64,000 bases of DNA from Xiphophorus maculatus (GCF_002775205.1 NC_036446.1:19220565-19284564), one strand, 5' to 3'. Shown: positions 14,101-26,942, counted from the stretch's first letter. The notes: generated by a model from the sequence alone, not told the origin. Made by a program: numbers and translations.

Positions 14101-17100
14101 TTCCAAGCTTGAAAGGATGACAGATTTTTCACTCAGTTTCAGTTCAGTTCTTGTATATGGCTACATTCAGAGCATTCATTTTTCCCTTCAACAGAGGAGA
14201 CATGAGCCCCAAACATTGGCAGTGTAGATTAAACAACTGAGACTTGATGTATATCTCATGTCTTCTCTTTGACCTTAGCTGGACTTTCTAAATCCTAAAC
14301 TTTTAGGTTTAGGATTTAGATACTGTTAATGTGTTTTGGACATTATTTTTATGGTAAGCACTCGAGTTTCAAATAAATATTACAAAACCTGGTGCATGTC
14401 TTCATGTTTCAGTCCAAACATACTTGTGAGTTGACAATTTGATTACAAAAGACAGGACATTAAGAAAAAGCACGACTCATGTCCACCAATGCACATCTTC
14501 AAAATCTTCACAAAATGTACTGGAACTGCATTGTTTTTAGAACTTTTTGAATAGTTTTCTGACCATGACTCTGGTGGATGGTTGTGCACCACATGGATGA
14601 TCCTGCCAGGAGGGTAGAGAGGAGTGGAGGCTGAGAGGGCAATGCTCAGGTCACTGGGGTGTAGCCATAGACGACTGCTGGGGGGTGCTGCAGGCTGAGA
14701 TGGAGGATCGTCATCTTCTACTGGAAGCTCTGATTTGGGGATGCATTTGGTGCCTCCCACAATGATCCTCCACTGTCACAAAAATACAGATATTACTTTT
14801 CAAGTTAATACTATTCATTGTTTCTTTATAAAGCAGCTTGTTATATAATTGGTTAATAAAACTGTATTTATGTGGGACTAATTGACCCCCCAAAAAATGT
14901 CAAAGTTAAGTTAGCGTAATCTTTTATACTACAAAAACTGAAATTACCTTTGGCTTGTTACTTTTCTGTAAGACCTCCAGAAGGTGTCTTCTAAAACCCT
15001 CCAACTGGGACAGGCCGAGCCTATGAAAGACAAGAGGCTTTAGCGGTAATACTGTTGGAAATTAATCACAATATATTTGATCCATTAGTAGAAATACCTT
15101 GGTACGAGGTCTTTTCCTAATACCACAGATGTAACAAACTCTTTGGAGTACTCCATGGCATCCTCACTGGGCAAACAAGACAACATGAGAAACTTGAATA
15201 ACGTAAACAACTTGTGTGAAGAGTGGGACGGGTCTGAGCCAAAAGGACAACTTCCTGCTTCTGCAAAACAGTTGCACTTTAATAAATTCATGCACAAAGG
15301 GATTATCTGTTTTTTTACAATACAACTTTAATGAACTTAGACTAATCCAGAATTTGATATGAAACACACTGAAACTGCAGCATTTCTGATTTTCAACAGC
15401 ATAATTTTCTTACTTAAAAGGAACTAAAACTCTGTGAAAAGGTATTTGCCCCACATATGCTTTTCTTCTACTTTTACTTTTTTGTTACTTTATAATTTAG
15501 CAACATTGAAATTTTTTCTTCCAAAAGATTTCGGTCATTTTGTTTAAAACTATTCATAGGTGCAATATAAATAGCTTCATGCTCATATGCAACAGGATCC
15601 CTGTCCTGTTGCATAACCCCAGTGGTCTTAGGTTGGTGTCACAGACTGCTGGCTAGACACTCCAACTTTGGATTTTTTTTTGAGAACTGTCATCACACTA
15701 CTGATCCATGAGCTTCCCCCACCCCCTAATAAAAAAAAATCATAATGCATTATGTATTTACTTTCATTTAAATTTTAGACCATCATGACATAAGCATGAT
15801 CTGAAATGTGTAAAATTGTAAAAAATAAAGAAAAACAGAACCAATCTTGGGGGCAAATAGCTTTTCAATCTCAGTTTCTAACATCACATTGTTCTACATG
15901 GTGCAAAATGAGCTTCGTCATATGTTACTTTTATTACCCCCATTGCACTGGAGTGACACAATTTATAATTTAAAGCATTTGGAGTCTTTATTCTAGCTCT
16001 ACTGAACAATGCTAAGTTCACTGTGCAAGACGCAGTGCAGTGCAATGAGGGTAATGTGATTCTGTACTATGCATCTTTCATCGATAAAAGCATGGATAAC
16101 ATTGCATATTTGTGGCATGCAAAACCTCAAAATCCATTTTCACAGCAGCCAGACTGAAAGTGAACTCATCTAACTGCATAACGTGTTCACAGTCCACTTC
16201 ATTACCACAGAACTGACATGTAGCCCCGTAGACTCTTTATCTAATAAGCGCTAAGGTAACATTAAATGCTCTTCTAGGACGTTAACATGTTTTGGTTGTT
16301 GGTCACAATTCTCTGGTGGTTCTTTCCAAAGTCGTCAACTATTTTTGACAGCTTTAAATAGAACATAAATATAATAGAGATAATTATCTCTACTCACATT
16401 GTTAACATTTCTAAGTAAAAACAGGAAACAATCATGAAGCCTATAGAGGTTTTACAGTTGCCAGCAGTGTTTCACATGCATTTTACATGTGATTATTTAA
16501 ACAAAACATCAAACAAATACATCAGATGAGCTCTTCTAGAGGACATTTCAGAGATTTAGAATTAAGATGCAACAAGCAACTTAAATAAGAGGAGGTGTTT
16601 ATTGTGCAGTAGTGACATGCGAATGGTTCCTTTAAAAAAACAAAAACACTCCATTTCAAAACATAAACATAACAATTCTACCTCATTTAAGCATTGAATG
16701 ACTTCTTTCAATTCTTAGAACAGAACTGGGCTCACTTTTATAAAATGAAACAGGCTAAGTTACCTTAGAAGGCCACCAGGTGGAGAATAAGAGTAGCAGT
16801 GGAGTGTGGGATACTGAGGTCTGAGCAGGAAGGAGAGAATAGCAGCAGTGCCTGCACCAAGAGAGTGGCCGACTATCACCAGCCCATAATGCATGGTGCC
16901 CTTACTCTGTGGGAGACAGAGACATTACACTCACTACAGCACTATCAGCACAGCGAAGAGTCGCACTCACAACAAGCCTCTTTAGCTGTTGGCATGACAT
17001 CTTCTTAGCACAAATGGCATTTTATGGTATTTACACATTTAGCAAAGCTTTGAATAAGGTACAGCAGTTAATGTGAGCACACAATCTACACAGAATCCCT

Positions 17101-20100
17101 ACTGCACCAGTCATATTTTACACTGTATAGTGAGTCACGCACCAAGTCTCTTCCAAAAGCTTGTGACAAGATCATTTCCTGCTCCAATTTCTTCTTAATG
17201 TATTCTGCTGAGTACACCATTCCCTGGAGAGAAATAGAAAAGGATTCAATAGATAGAGGGCAGTAAAAAGATAGAGAAAAATGAAAAGGAAGTCATTCAT
17301 CTCTTTTCACAATATCCAAACCAATTACTGTGCAGTTAACATTTAATATGACCCTTCCCCGCCCCTCGGAAAACAGAGAGGGAAAAAGCGAGGGAGTCTG
17401 AATCGCCTTGGAGTTGTTCAGTCTCTCACCTTGTGACCAAGCCAGGTCCCATGCTGCCCCTCCACAGGCAAACGCTCAGAGTCTCCTGTCAGATCAGTCA
17501 AGGCGTCCTGATTCACACAAGACAAATGAGGTGAAAAGAAAAGGGAAGAAAAAAATATCTAAATCAACGGCAAAGGAAATATAAAGCATGGAACAAAAGA
17601 AGTTGCAAAGAAAATCCCCTCACATAAATGAGCAGAAGGTATAGAAAATGTTTTAAATACACAATTTAAGTTCTTCATCGCCAATTTGTTTGCAACACTT
17701 CTTTAACAAAACAAAACAATAGTGTTGGCTCATATAGCTTGTATTTTAACTTTACGTTATTGAAACCCTTAATATTCTTTCATTAATGGTAGGACATTGT
17801 GTTTTTACTTCATGCTGTATATCTTTGGCCAAGTCGATCATACGTTTCCTCCCTATAAGTATTTTATCTTTGTTACACAATAAATCCATTATAAATTGCA
17901 TGTAGGACATTTCTCTAAGAGCGGACAGTCACGCTCTCGTTCTTTACGTGATGGGTGTGGGAGTTTGAGAGTGTTGCAGCGAAATATGAAAATTTCTCCT
18001 GTTGTTGAAGGTGTTGGAGCTTAGAGGTGCTAAGGAGAGTGGAAGCATCTAACATTATAAAAAAAAAATCTATATCTTTATGATGATGAATAATGGAGAA
18101 AACAAAAGGAAAATCACCTTTGGCGAAAGGGTTCCTCTGATACTGATGACAACTTTCTTCTTCGCATGATCCACCGCCACAAAGAACGGAGTCTCGTAAA
18201 CCTGTTTAAAACATGCACAACACAATAAGTGGTAAATGCAGGTTCGTGTTAGGAAAATTAGGAGACATTCTCATGTCACCACACAACTGAAAATATCACC
18301 GAGCAGTGGCATTAGGCTCCTGGGATGTTTCTCCTTTTTACGTGGCCTGAGTGTGGGCAGAAAGAACTCAATGTAATCAATATGAATTACTACTGCCCAA
18401 ACTTATACTTCGATGAGTTTTATTGGGGGTTTTTTGTGTTAACACCAACACAAAGTAAATCCATGCTCAGTATGAAAGATTATCGACTCGATGTGATCAA
18501 CTGTCCACTGTTGCTACACACTTGGTCAGAAGGAGAAATTGCCGGTAGTCAGTGATGGTTGAGGTTAAATAGTAACCCTTTCACCAGCTGGCATAATAAA
18601 CTGAACTTGACCGTATTAATCTATAACTAGGATCGAACTAGTCTGTGACTGGCTTATTTATTTAGTTTTATACATTTTCATCGCCAACTCTGGCTAATTT
18701 CCTAATAAAAGCATCTTTGAAGCATGATGCTACCACCACTATGAACCAGATTCGACAAGGTGGGTTTCGCTTCTAGTCACCTTGAACCAGAGCACCTGTT
18801 CCACAGACTTCCCTTGCCCCCTACCTGGTTTGTGACAAACTGCAGAAAGTGCAGTATTCTGGTATTCTATCTTCAGCTCTCCAACTGAGCCCAGATTTGT
18901 GGAGTGCATCAGTAATAGTTGTCTTGTCTCCCACCTGAGCTACAGCTCCCCAGAGGCACTTGGTTGCTTCTCTGATGAATGTTCTCCTTGCTTAAGTTTG
19001 CATTTGTTAGTTTTGACATAAAAAATTAACTTATAATTCATAATCAGAAAGCAGCTCTAAAACTGTTGCCTGAAAGTTGTGGACAAACTGTATCTGTCCC
19101 TGTTGCATTAATAAGTAATGATATTTGTTTAGCCTTTTAGAAAGTGAACTTTGAGGAGAAGAGAAATACAATTAATCACAAAAAAGGTAATATGTGCAGG
19201 ACTGCCCAATCCACTGGCATGTGACTCACAGATGGGAAAAAGCAGAAAAAGGAAAAAGTTACCAGCAGATATAATTTGTATGATTGGAGCGCTACAGCAC
19301 ATGTTTAAATGTCAAAAGGAAATCTTGTCGGAATTTCTGCTAAGTCCCATCATTCTAACTTTAATAAAAGAAACATAATATAACCTAGAATCCCCCTCTA
19401 AAGGACGTAAAGCAGCTCTTGAAGCTTTTCAACTGTATATATTCTTTCAGTTTTTTTTTTCTTTTAAAATGTACACACTACAACCTGGTACTAGAACAAC
19501 CGAGTGCAGAGGAAAACAACCTTACCACAAAAGACAAATCAGAGTCTCATTGACAGAAAACCGACCGTTTGCTTGGTATGTCAAAGGCTTAATTATGCTG
19601 CCGCTGCTGGCAGAATAATGAAGGGATCAGAATAAATCGGTCATAGAAAGTGCTTTCAAACTGTAGATTGAGTTCCAGAATAAAATCATCAGCATGCATT
19701 CAAATTCAGCTCTCTGACCATCTCTGTTACTGTCATAAAGGGACATCAGTTCCTCCTCGCTCTGTCCTCACACGTCTCCCACAGAAGAGAATAAAGGTAC
19801 AGCGCTGTGTCGAGCAGGCTGTCTGAAAAGAGTTATAGTTCCAGCAGGAAGCAGACCGGCACCCCCGGCGCAACTCTCTTCTTAGCCATCAAGGCCTTTT
19901 CCATCCTGGCACAGTGCACTGTCTTAAGTCAGTGAATTTATAAATGGAAACACAGTGCTGGTTAACCTCACTGAGAAGCACTGGGCTCTGGAAATTAGTG
20001 GCTCAAGAACAAGTTTTAGTATTGGTATAAAAATATCTTTGCAATGCAATGAGGAAACTATTTCAATATCTTTAATTGACTATTTTAGAATATAAAAAAT

Positions 20101-23100
20101 GGCAGACAAAAAAAAAAAAAAAGCTCAACTTCTCTTCTAATTACGACCGCATTTTACTATGACAACTAAAACTTATTGGACATCACTTTAATTATGTTCT
20201 AAAAATTGTCAGGGCTGTGACAAATTTACGACAAAGGTACATTCATCATCATCTTGTGAAGTGACTCCAGTTACTGCACTCACGCAAAACTGCTGGTCCC
20301 CCTATTCCAAAAGGAGGCGTCAGCATTCAGGTAATTTTGGTAAATGGAGTATGGATGAAGAATAAATTATCTTGTCACATTAACAGTTTGGAACAACATT
20401 CATTTAACTCTGGGCTTCTTCAAATGCTGAGAGCATTTGTAGTTTGCAACCCTTGACTTACGCAGGATGTGAACAGCTCTCACGCAGCCTCCACCATCTC
20501 CGTAACTACAGAGTCGTGCTAATGTAATCAAGACAAGATGCAAACGAAGAACAAAACCCACACCTCAATCCAAGGAGCGATTATGCTGACCCACTGTTTT
20601 ACATAGCATTTGTTAGGCAAAGACTGTGTCTTGTTTACAGGGTTGCATGCGTTTCTGTGTTTTACCATGTGCAAAACTATTCATACCCCTCATTTCATTT
20701 TATTTATTTATTTACATTTTGTCTCATGACATCCACAAGTTCCATTGTATTTTATTGGGACTTTGTTTATCAGACTAACATTGTGAAAGAGAAAAACGAT
20801 ACATGGTTTTTAAAATGAATTGAAATAAGAATCTGAAAGGTGTGGTGTGTATTTGTAGTTAGCCACCCAGAGTCAATACTTTGCAGAATCTACTGTCTCT
20901 GTAATTAAAGCTCCAACTCATGTTGCTCCTAGTCTTACACATCTCTAGAGATTAAATATTTGCACTTTCTTCTTTGCACAACAGCTCAAGATTCTCGATT
21001 GCATTCCATTACAACTTTGGCTGCAACAGAATGATTGCGATGGCTTCTGATAATGTCTTGTAGGTAAGTGAACTCCCACTCTAGGCTAAAGTCTTTCATG
21101 GTCTCCAATTAGCCCCACTAAACCAGTGATCCTTCTTCCACATTATTGCTGTGTCTTCTACAAGGTTGGTTGTAAATTGCAATCTGAATTTTTCTGGCTC
21201 TCTTTAACATTGACCTACCCATTGTCACTCTTATACAGGGGTGGGCAACTCCAGGCCTTCAGGGCCGGTCTCCTGCAACTTTTAGATGTATCTCTACTTC
21301 AACATACCTGAGTCAAATAATGAGGTCATTAGCAGGACTCTGGAAAACTTGACTGCACTTAGGAGGTGATTCAGCTATTGGATTCAAGTGTGTTGGATCA
21401 GCGAGACATCTAAGAGTTGCCAGACACTGGCCCTAAAGGACCAGGATTGCCCACCCCTGCTCTTATATGTCAGGTTTATGAATGCTTTTCTCATATAGGA
21501 AGTGGTCGACTGCACGTTGCTTTAAAATCTATTATTGTGTATGCATTGCTCACTGGCAGAGTAGGGACTATGCTGTGCCAACGTGCGAGCTCTGCCTCAA
21601 ACTTTGAAATTATTTTCCGTGATCTCATATGGGTGGTTCAAATCAAAAGCAAAAAACCATACATGTCCACCAAGACACAGGAAAAGCAGGCAATTTCTCA
21701 GTATGGAGCTAAAACACATGATTAAAGAGATATTGGAACCAATTTCTTTTTTTTTTAAGCTGCTATTTGGATGACCACTTGTGGGTAAAAGGTGACATTA
21801 AAAGGCTATATCAATTAGATGTGTCTTTATATTACAATACAAAATTGTAGCATAAGTGAGTACCAACTGATGGTGAGTCACTAAACTTCTGTCAACATTA
21901 TTACATTAACATATTTGCTTACACCCTGCTCAGCAGTCCTCTGTCCTGTTTTTGACTCTAGTTTCATGGTGAGAGCTGCTTGTTGGATTTCCTATGTAAA
22001 AGCTGCCTCATAATTGGTCCTTCAACAGATTCTGCCACATGAGCTAAAGATCTCTGCAGCTCCTCCAGTTACCTTTAGGATCTTGAATGTTTCTGGCCTT
22101 TGAGGGTATCAGAGCAATAGGAAATGAGACGTTTTGCTTCCATTTCAGTTTGCTGTTATTTTGTGTTGGCTCATTACATAAAATCTCATTAAAATACAGC
22201 GAAGTTTGTGACTGTAACATAACCAGAGTTGCAAGGAAGGCACTCTATATTAACTTAAAAACAGGGGTGACACCACAATTTCCTTCTGCAAGGCATTTTA
22301 AATAAAACATTTGGCTGATATTGTGGAACCCCTGTACAGCATCCATCCCTCATTCAGACAAGGAAATAAATCTTACAACACTTCTGGCTACTTATGGTCT
22401 AGTTGCTGAATTACTCACAGCATCGTGGCAGGATGTGTAGACAATGTGAACCTGCTTGAGATCCCTATCAAGGAAATGTCTCCGTATGGCAAGGACATTG
22501 CAACCGCAACAGTTGTCCTCCTCCACTGTGACGGACTGAGACAACCGTGAGCCAGACACCGATGTGCAGCTGGACACAAAGAGAACGGTAACAGGGGCGA
22601 CAAAACAGACCGGTGTTAAATTGTTCCGCAGACTGCAGATGAAGTGGACAGAATAGAAATGCAGCAACAGCAAGTAAGATAACAGGGATATAATTAGCAT
22701 CCCAGCGCAGGAAATCTGGGTACGAGCATGTGATAAATTCAACACTGCTTGGGTCAGTGAGTGGGTCTAACTGGAGTGGTATTGTCTCGGTGGATTACCA
22801 CTTGGCAAGTGTTGACGCATGCGAAATTTGATCTGGGCTGAAGAGGCTCAAGAGACACAGAAACCAAATAGATATAAATGTGTGGGTGTGTGTTTGAGTA
22901 CTTACGGACAGGAGCTGGCGAGGCGGCACAGCCCACAGCCAGGCTTCCTCATCAGGTACATGGGCCAACCGTACGCAGCCAGGGCAAAGAGCATATAATA
23001 ACACACCTCCTTGTACATATGCATCTCCATCTAGGAGGAGCAAACGCACAAAATTTGCATCAGAGTGAGTGCAACAGGAGAAACAGAATATGTCTTTCAA

Positions 23101-25534
23101 TTACATCAAGTAGAAATGTTATCTTTGTAAACATTTCTACTTGTAAATGTAACAAGACCAGAACATGAGCAAAAATCAGGAAAAGAAACTCACAGAGTTC
23201 TTGAGGTCCAGATACCTAGTACTACGAGTAACTGGTATCCCTGACAAGAATGCTATAATGTCATTGTTGGCCTGTAGACCAAAAAGAAAAGCAAAAGTTA
23301 CGTTTAAATTTGTATTTATTTACTTAGTTCTATAAAAAAAATAAAACATTAATGGAAATCAGAAAGAGTTATACCTGGCCCAGGATATTGGATCTTTTTG
23401 ACCTCTGTGTCTGGCGGAGAAGAACCAGTCCGGCAATAATATCACTGGGCACAATGTCCAGGTCTCTGAAGAATTCTGCAAAAAGGCCGGCCACTTCTGA
23501 ATATGCATCCTGGTCATGAAAGCAACAGATATCAAGATAAGGGGACAATACAAATGAAACGTTTGAAAAAAATCAGTACTGAAGCAGCATAATACTTTGA
23601 TCACAGTAGCATCAATGTATGCAATATTATAATTAGAAACAATTGTTGCAACGTTAAGTAGGCTGTAGTATTTCTGGGGCCATACTTCAAAACTCTCTAT
23701 ACAAAAAATAGATTTGACTAGTGGAAGGGGCCTTTAAAGCCCACAATTTATATAGATTTTGGTGACCAAGATGCTAACTCTTAAGAAGAGTAATAAAGAT
23801 GGAACAGAAAAAAAAGTGAGGAGAATTAAATTTGATTACAATCAATACTATCTTATTCAACAATAATGTTGCAATTTCCTGTTTTCTTTATAATGTGCAG
23901 CTTGGATCAATATGTAACATCTCAAATATCTTGTGTGGTGTAGATTAGCCATCATTGGTCAAGTGGACAATGTAAAACTAATTAATTTAACTTAGTTCGC
24001 ATTGTTGTAACCAACAACATCCTTGGGAGAAAGTCTCGTTCAAAGAAATGTAAAAAGTTATTGATTAGAGAGACATAGGGGCCACTTAACTCAGCATCTT
24101 GCCTCAGTAGCTTCACGGTAAATAAAAACCAAAGAAAAACGTGGCTGGGGTTCACTCCCAAATGCAACTATGTTAACCTCTAGATAAAATTAAAAGGACC
24201 CAGTGCTAAGTTGATGATTTCTAACATCTCCTAGAGACAGCTTGTCTCTGAGATTGCACATATCGCACATATATATTGGAGCCATTATAAACTATTACAT
24301 GTTATTCACATTAGAGCATTTGCCGGATTTCCACACACTGAAGACATTTTGTTGTGACCAAACAATTTATTAAGTGTCACTGGGATTTAAGTCCAACTTT
24401 TTATTCATTTAGAGAATAACGTTTCACTTTTGTTCTCTTAAATTGACTTTACAACAAATAGCGAAGAGGTTCAGGAATTGTTGCGACTCACCGATTGTGT
24501 ATCCTGGGCTCTTGTGCAGCACATGAAGAACTTCAGTCTTCTGCTCCAGCTGCTGGCCTGGCCTTCTTCTAGTCTGTGTCTAACAACAAGAAGAACACAA
24601 AGATTTCTGTTGTAGATTCGTCATACTAAATGAGAGAGAAGAATTTAGGGAGCCTGTTTGAACCTGAGAGTGTATGTGGTTAGGTTCCGCTGACGCCGAC
24701 GGGTTGCTTTGAGTTTGACAAAAGTCCGACCCGTTGGATCGAAGGTGCACATGAGGGTAATGCAAACACTGAGTATCACCAGCCAGTTACACGCAACGAT
24801 TCCTGCAAAGAATGTCAGAAGGACATTTTAATGCCAACATAAAAAGTTTGGGAATTAAATATTTTGCTCTCATTTCTTATATTAAATAATTTTTTCCACA
24901 TACCCAAAGCCAAGTTTTTTGCAGTGACATCAGAGCACGGCTGGTAATACTGGACGAGCCAGGCAATGCCTACTACAGCATACACTAGCTCAACTAGTAG
25001 AATGGCTAAAAAACAACAACAACAACAAAAAACAGAGGATTCATGTTAATCCAATCATATACCATTCAGAACCAAAACTAATTGTGAGCAATAGTCTCTT
25101 ACCTAGTCTGATGTAAATCACATACTGCACAGCTTCCCTGGGCTGTGTGTACAAAATGCTGCCCCTCATACTCAACCACATGATGGCGCTCTCACATATA
25201 AGGCAGCTGACAAGGATGCCCAAGTATCCTCGGCCATGGTCCACCAGAGTGACAGAACACGACAGGTCTGAGCCGTACCGAAGGCCGAAGAGAACCACGG
25301 ACAGAACCACCAACCTGGGTTGGAAAGAGAAGAGAGAACTTTGTCTTTCTGCAGAGATTTACTGGTAGGTCCGATAACCAGATACAACATTCTGTGGAGT
25401 GGAGTGGAGATCCAAACAACTGTTGAAACACTGACTCACCAGATGCAGTGCAGCAAAAAAAGGAAGAGGGCGGGCAACACTAGGTCATCACTGCCAACTG
25501 ACCAGCGCCGCCTAAACATCACCATCCCAGGCAT
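8117..25534 (-). CDS. dagla: Diacylglycerol lipase alpha (sn-1-specific), full-length isoform, 1081 aa
   Basis: Coding exons (minus): 25534-25440, 25314-25103, 25005-24904, 24802-24664, 24579-24492, 23509-23375, 23271-23194, 23030-22906, 22569-22419, 18201-18118, 17507-17430, 17223-17143, 16906-16764, 15166-15098, 15020-14948, 14772-14564, 13674-13548, 10218-10055, 9209-8117; total 3246 nt. The protein opens [20 protein letters not shown], then has four membrane segments (about 18-43, 60-82, 97-121, 137-158). A cysteine-rich insert and EEDNCCGCN precede the alpha/beta-hydrolase lipase domain. That domain carries GHSLGAG with nucleophile Ser471, LGKDLVP with Asp523, and a HVVHNHP segment at about 611-617 that should supply the catalytic His. 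The long serine/proline-rich cytosolic tail contains PPRTF (1019-1023), the PPxxF Homer-binding type. Known: the enzyme sits in the plasma membrane at postsynaptic sites and hydrolyses diacylglycerol to 2-arachidonoylglycerol. Human DAGLA has 1042 residues. The beta paralogue lacks this tail, so alpha is clear. The C-terminus NTLSSMV is specific to this sequence. Confidence 0.96.
10219..12158. other. dagla intron between alternative and standard last-exon groups, nothing recognised
   Basis: AT-rich intronic DNA with a short (CA)n tract near 10232-10252 and scattered poly(A) runs. No recognisable transposon or extra exon was found. The 97-codon plus-strand frame at 11394-11687 is lysine/asparagine-rich and looks like AT bias. 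Confidence 0.5.
12159..12164 (-). terminator. Candidate poly(A) signal (ATTAAA) for the short dagla isoform
   Basis: ATTAAA on the minus strand about 36 nt after the stop of the alternative terminal exon. It is the commonest variant hexamer, but the region is AT-rich and chance occurrence is possible. Confidence 0.3.
12200..12757 (-). CDS. dagla: Candidate alternative terminal coding exon of dagla (short isoform tail)
   Basis: Seen: a pyrimidine-containing acceptor (GTGTTTCAACAG|GTACTGG) at 12758/12757 opens a 186-codon frame ending in a stop at 12200-12202. It joins in phase 0 to exon 13674-13548, exactly as the standard exon at 10218 does, and both begin with Val-Leu-Glu. The product would have 848 residues: the same membrane and catalytic parts, but a new 185-residue tail. 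That tail is serine/threonine/proline-rich ([13 protein letters not shown]... PPPPLSGC), acidic in places and hydrophilic, with no PPxxF motif. An ATTAAA at 12164-12159 on this strand could serve as its poly(A) signal. Inference: alternative last-exon splicing or polyadenylation makes a dagla form lacking the Homer-binding tail. It could instead be a rarely used cryptic exon. Confidence 0.5.
   Translation of the reverse strand, partial: VLEPFCPPAEQKNLELEELEVSQSSCNTSLIITPQRELTPRPLPSDTSSIAHKHLSGTESHTENEAVPFRPTDHTSLSFPDAESVSPPPPLSGCTSSSQPCLMSVVSLSNISSHPHTGALPDENDSCLPAKTKSVPCIHYSNEDVMPTHLFEGQSFESNSTLTENDSLNVASQSSLQITMVCSLL
18670..18990 (-). mobile_element. Tc1/mariner transposase relic (dagla intron)
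   Basis: On the plus strand AAGCATGATGCTACCACCAC, AACCAGAGCACCTGTTCCAC, CCCAGATTTGTGGAGTGCAT and GTTGCTTCTCTGATGAATG are the reverse complement of characteristic blocks of a fish Tc1-like transposase gene (D,D motif region). Indels and stops throughout show an old, dead copy that also lacks recognisable termini. Confidence 0.7.
20666..22120 (-). mobile_element. Tc1/mariner relic split by a younger MITE
   Basis: The left end (GTGCAAAACTATTCATACCC, then TTGTATTTTATTGGGACTTT) is the terminal region of a well-known fish Tc1-like family. Internal blocks follow: TTCTTCTTTGCACAACAGC, CTCGATTGCATTCCATTAC, and, after the nested MITE, GATCTCTGCAGCTCCTCCAG near 22048. The order and orientation match one transposase gene on the minus strand, heavily deleted. 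It is not functional. Confidence 0.65.
21236..21459. mobile_element. hAT-type MITE with perfect 8-bp target duplication (in dagla intron)
   Basis: A 224-bp element starts CAGGGGTGGGCAACTCCAG and ends with the inverted counterpart ATTGCCCACCCCTG. Identical CTCTTATA copies flank it at 21228-21235 and 21460-21467. Its termini and inner block (CTGCAACTTTTAGATGT) are related to the element at 1122-1344, so the two belong to one broad family but different subfamilies. Confidence 0.9.
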
Positions 25535-25541
25535 CACTGCC
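25440..25541 (-). other. dagla: dagla exon 2, carries the start codon
   Basis: The acceptor (CCTTTCCATAACAG|GGCAGTG) at 25542/25541 leaves only seven leader bases before the ATG at 25534-25532. The rest of the 5' UTR must therefore come from at least one upstream non-coding exon. The donor is at 25440/25439 (CATCTG|GTGAGT), splitting the Trp-32 codon. Confidence 0.9.
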
Positions 25542-26604
25542 CTGTTATGGAAAGGAAACAAGAAGTTTCGTCAGTGTCTCAAAATTCATATTAGATCAAT
25601 TTTTAACTCTAATCTTGCATCCAAAATGTTCAATATCACATTATTTCCTATTAAACATTTTCTCCCAGCCTGCATAGTCAACGAGCTAAAAGCAGTGATA
25701 AACGTGCAAAACTGTTATAAACCTTTAGCATATGCTGTCAGAGAATATTTAGATCTAATAAAGTAAAATTGTAGAAGTCAACATTATCAACGTGTTAGGT
25801 ATCCATTTTTTATTAAGATAAATAATATCCAAAAAACTCTACACTGAGAAGCAGAGGTGAGGGAGATGACATTTAGAAAATAATGACACTTTGAAAGGGT
25901 GCAACAGGTTAGGTAAAAAAAAATGAAAGAAAACATAAGATTTAATAAATGATACACTTGTTAGGTGGAAAAGCTGCTTTAATTTCACGCCATCTTTAAA
26001 AAGGCAGATTACTGTTGTTTCCAGCAGGTTAAAAATACATTTAAAGTAACATGTAAACTGACATGTTTCAGACATGCGCTGCTTTCCTTTAGCTGTCTGG
26101 CAACTAAGCATGCTTTTTTTCCCCTCAGTGGTTGAGTAAAATGAACAAGAGATGAAATATGACTATGTGACAACTTGTTAAAGGCTCTTCTATAAACTGC
26201 AGCGATGTTGAAACTCTTACCCTCTTCCTCAGTTTTAACTGCTATGAAGCTCATCAGTTAAACTGAAATACTGGTCAACCTAATATACGTTTTTAATGAC
26301 CAAATGTCAAATCCCCGCTAAAAACTAAACAGACCATGTTTAGACAACCGGCGTTGGTCAGTTGTTTCCTTTATTTGAATTACAGCCTTTTCAAACTGAT
26401 TGAACACTTTAAATGTTGCCAGGCAATAGTTCTATGGTTGGATTTTTTTCTAGACTGTTAACAAACTGACTGTCATTAACAGGACCATTTCTGAAATAAC
26501 ATACTTTCTGTTTTTAAAATAATCAAATTTGAAAACCTACAACCAAGACAACTCTTGGTTAGTTTCAGAAAACAAACATGAAGCTTTCAAACATGTGTTT
26601 ATTA
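25542..26604 (-). other. dagla intron 1, proximal part, nothing recognised
   Basis: AT-rich intronic DNA. Minus-strand open frames at 25839-26254 have no family resemblance and no good splice signals in phase. Confidence 0.5.
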
Positions 26605-26942
26605 TACAGCTCTGGAAAAAATTACAAGACCACTTAAAATGATCGGTTTCTCTTATTTTATTCTTTATAGGTATATGTTTGAGTAAAATAAATATTGTTC
26701 TTTTATTCTACAAACTACTGACAATATGTCTCCAAAATTCCAAGCAAAAATGTAGTATTAATTTGCAGAAAAAGAGAAATGGTCAAAATAACAAGTAAGA
26801 TGCACAACAAGTACATATTCATTTAGAAACAACAATACTAATGTTTTAACTCAGGAAGAGTTCAGAAATCAATATTTGGTAGAATAACCATGAGGTTTTC
26901 AATGGTTCAGTGCAGTGGTCTCTTATTTTTCCCAGAGCTGTA
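26605..26942. mobile_element. Tc1/mariner-type MITE
   Basis: The left terminus TACAGCTCTGGAAAAAATTA and right terminus TTTTTCCCAGAGCTGTA are inverted repeats of about 15-17 bp flanked by TA, the target duplication of Tc1/mariner elements. The inside is AT-rich and non-coding (about 310 bp). The sequence type is very common in teleosts. It may derive from the same family as the transposase relic at about 28860-29620, which I could not prove. Confidence 0.85.

Larger units (their letters stand above)
18202..22418 (-). other. dagla: Large dagla intron (between the [10 protein letters not shown] and VYETPFF exons)
   Basis: This 4.2-kb intron interrupts the start of the lipase domain: the exon ending at 22419 encodes [10 protein letters not shown] and the next, from 18201, [12 protein letters not shown]. 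It contains a Tc1 relic near 18670-18990, another Tc1 relic from about 20666 to 22120, and an hAT-type MITE nested in the latter. The stretch 19000-20650 shows no recognisable feature. Confidence 0.85.
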
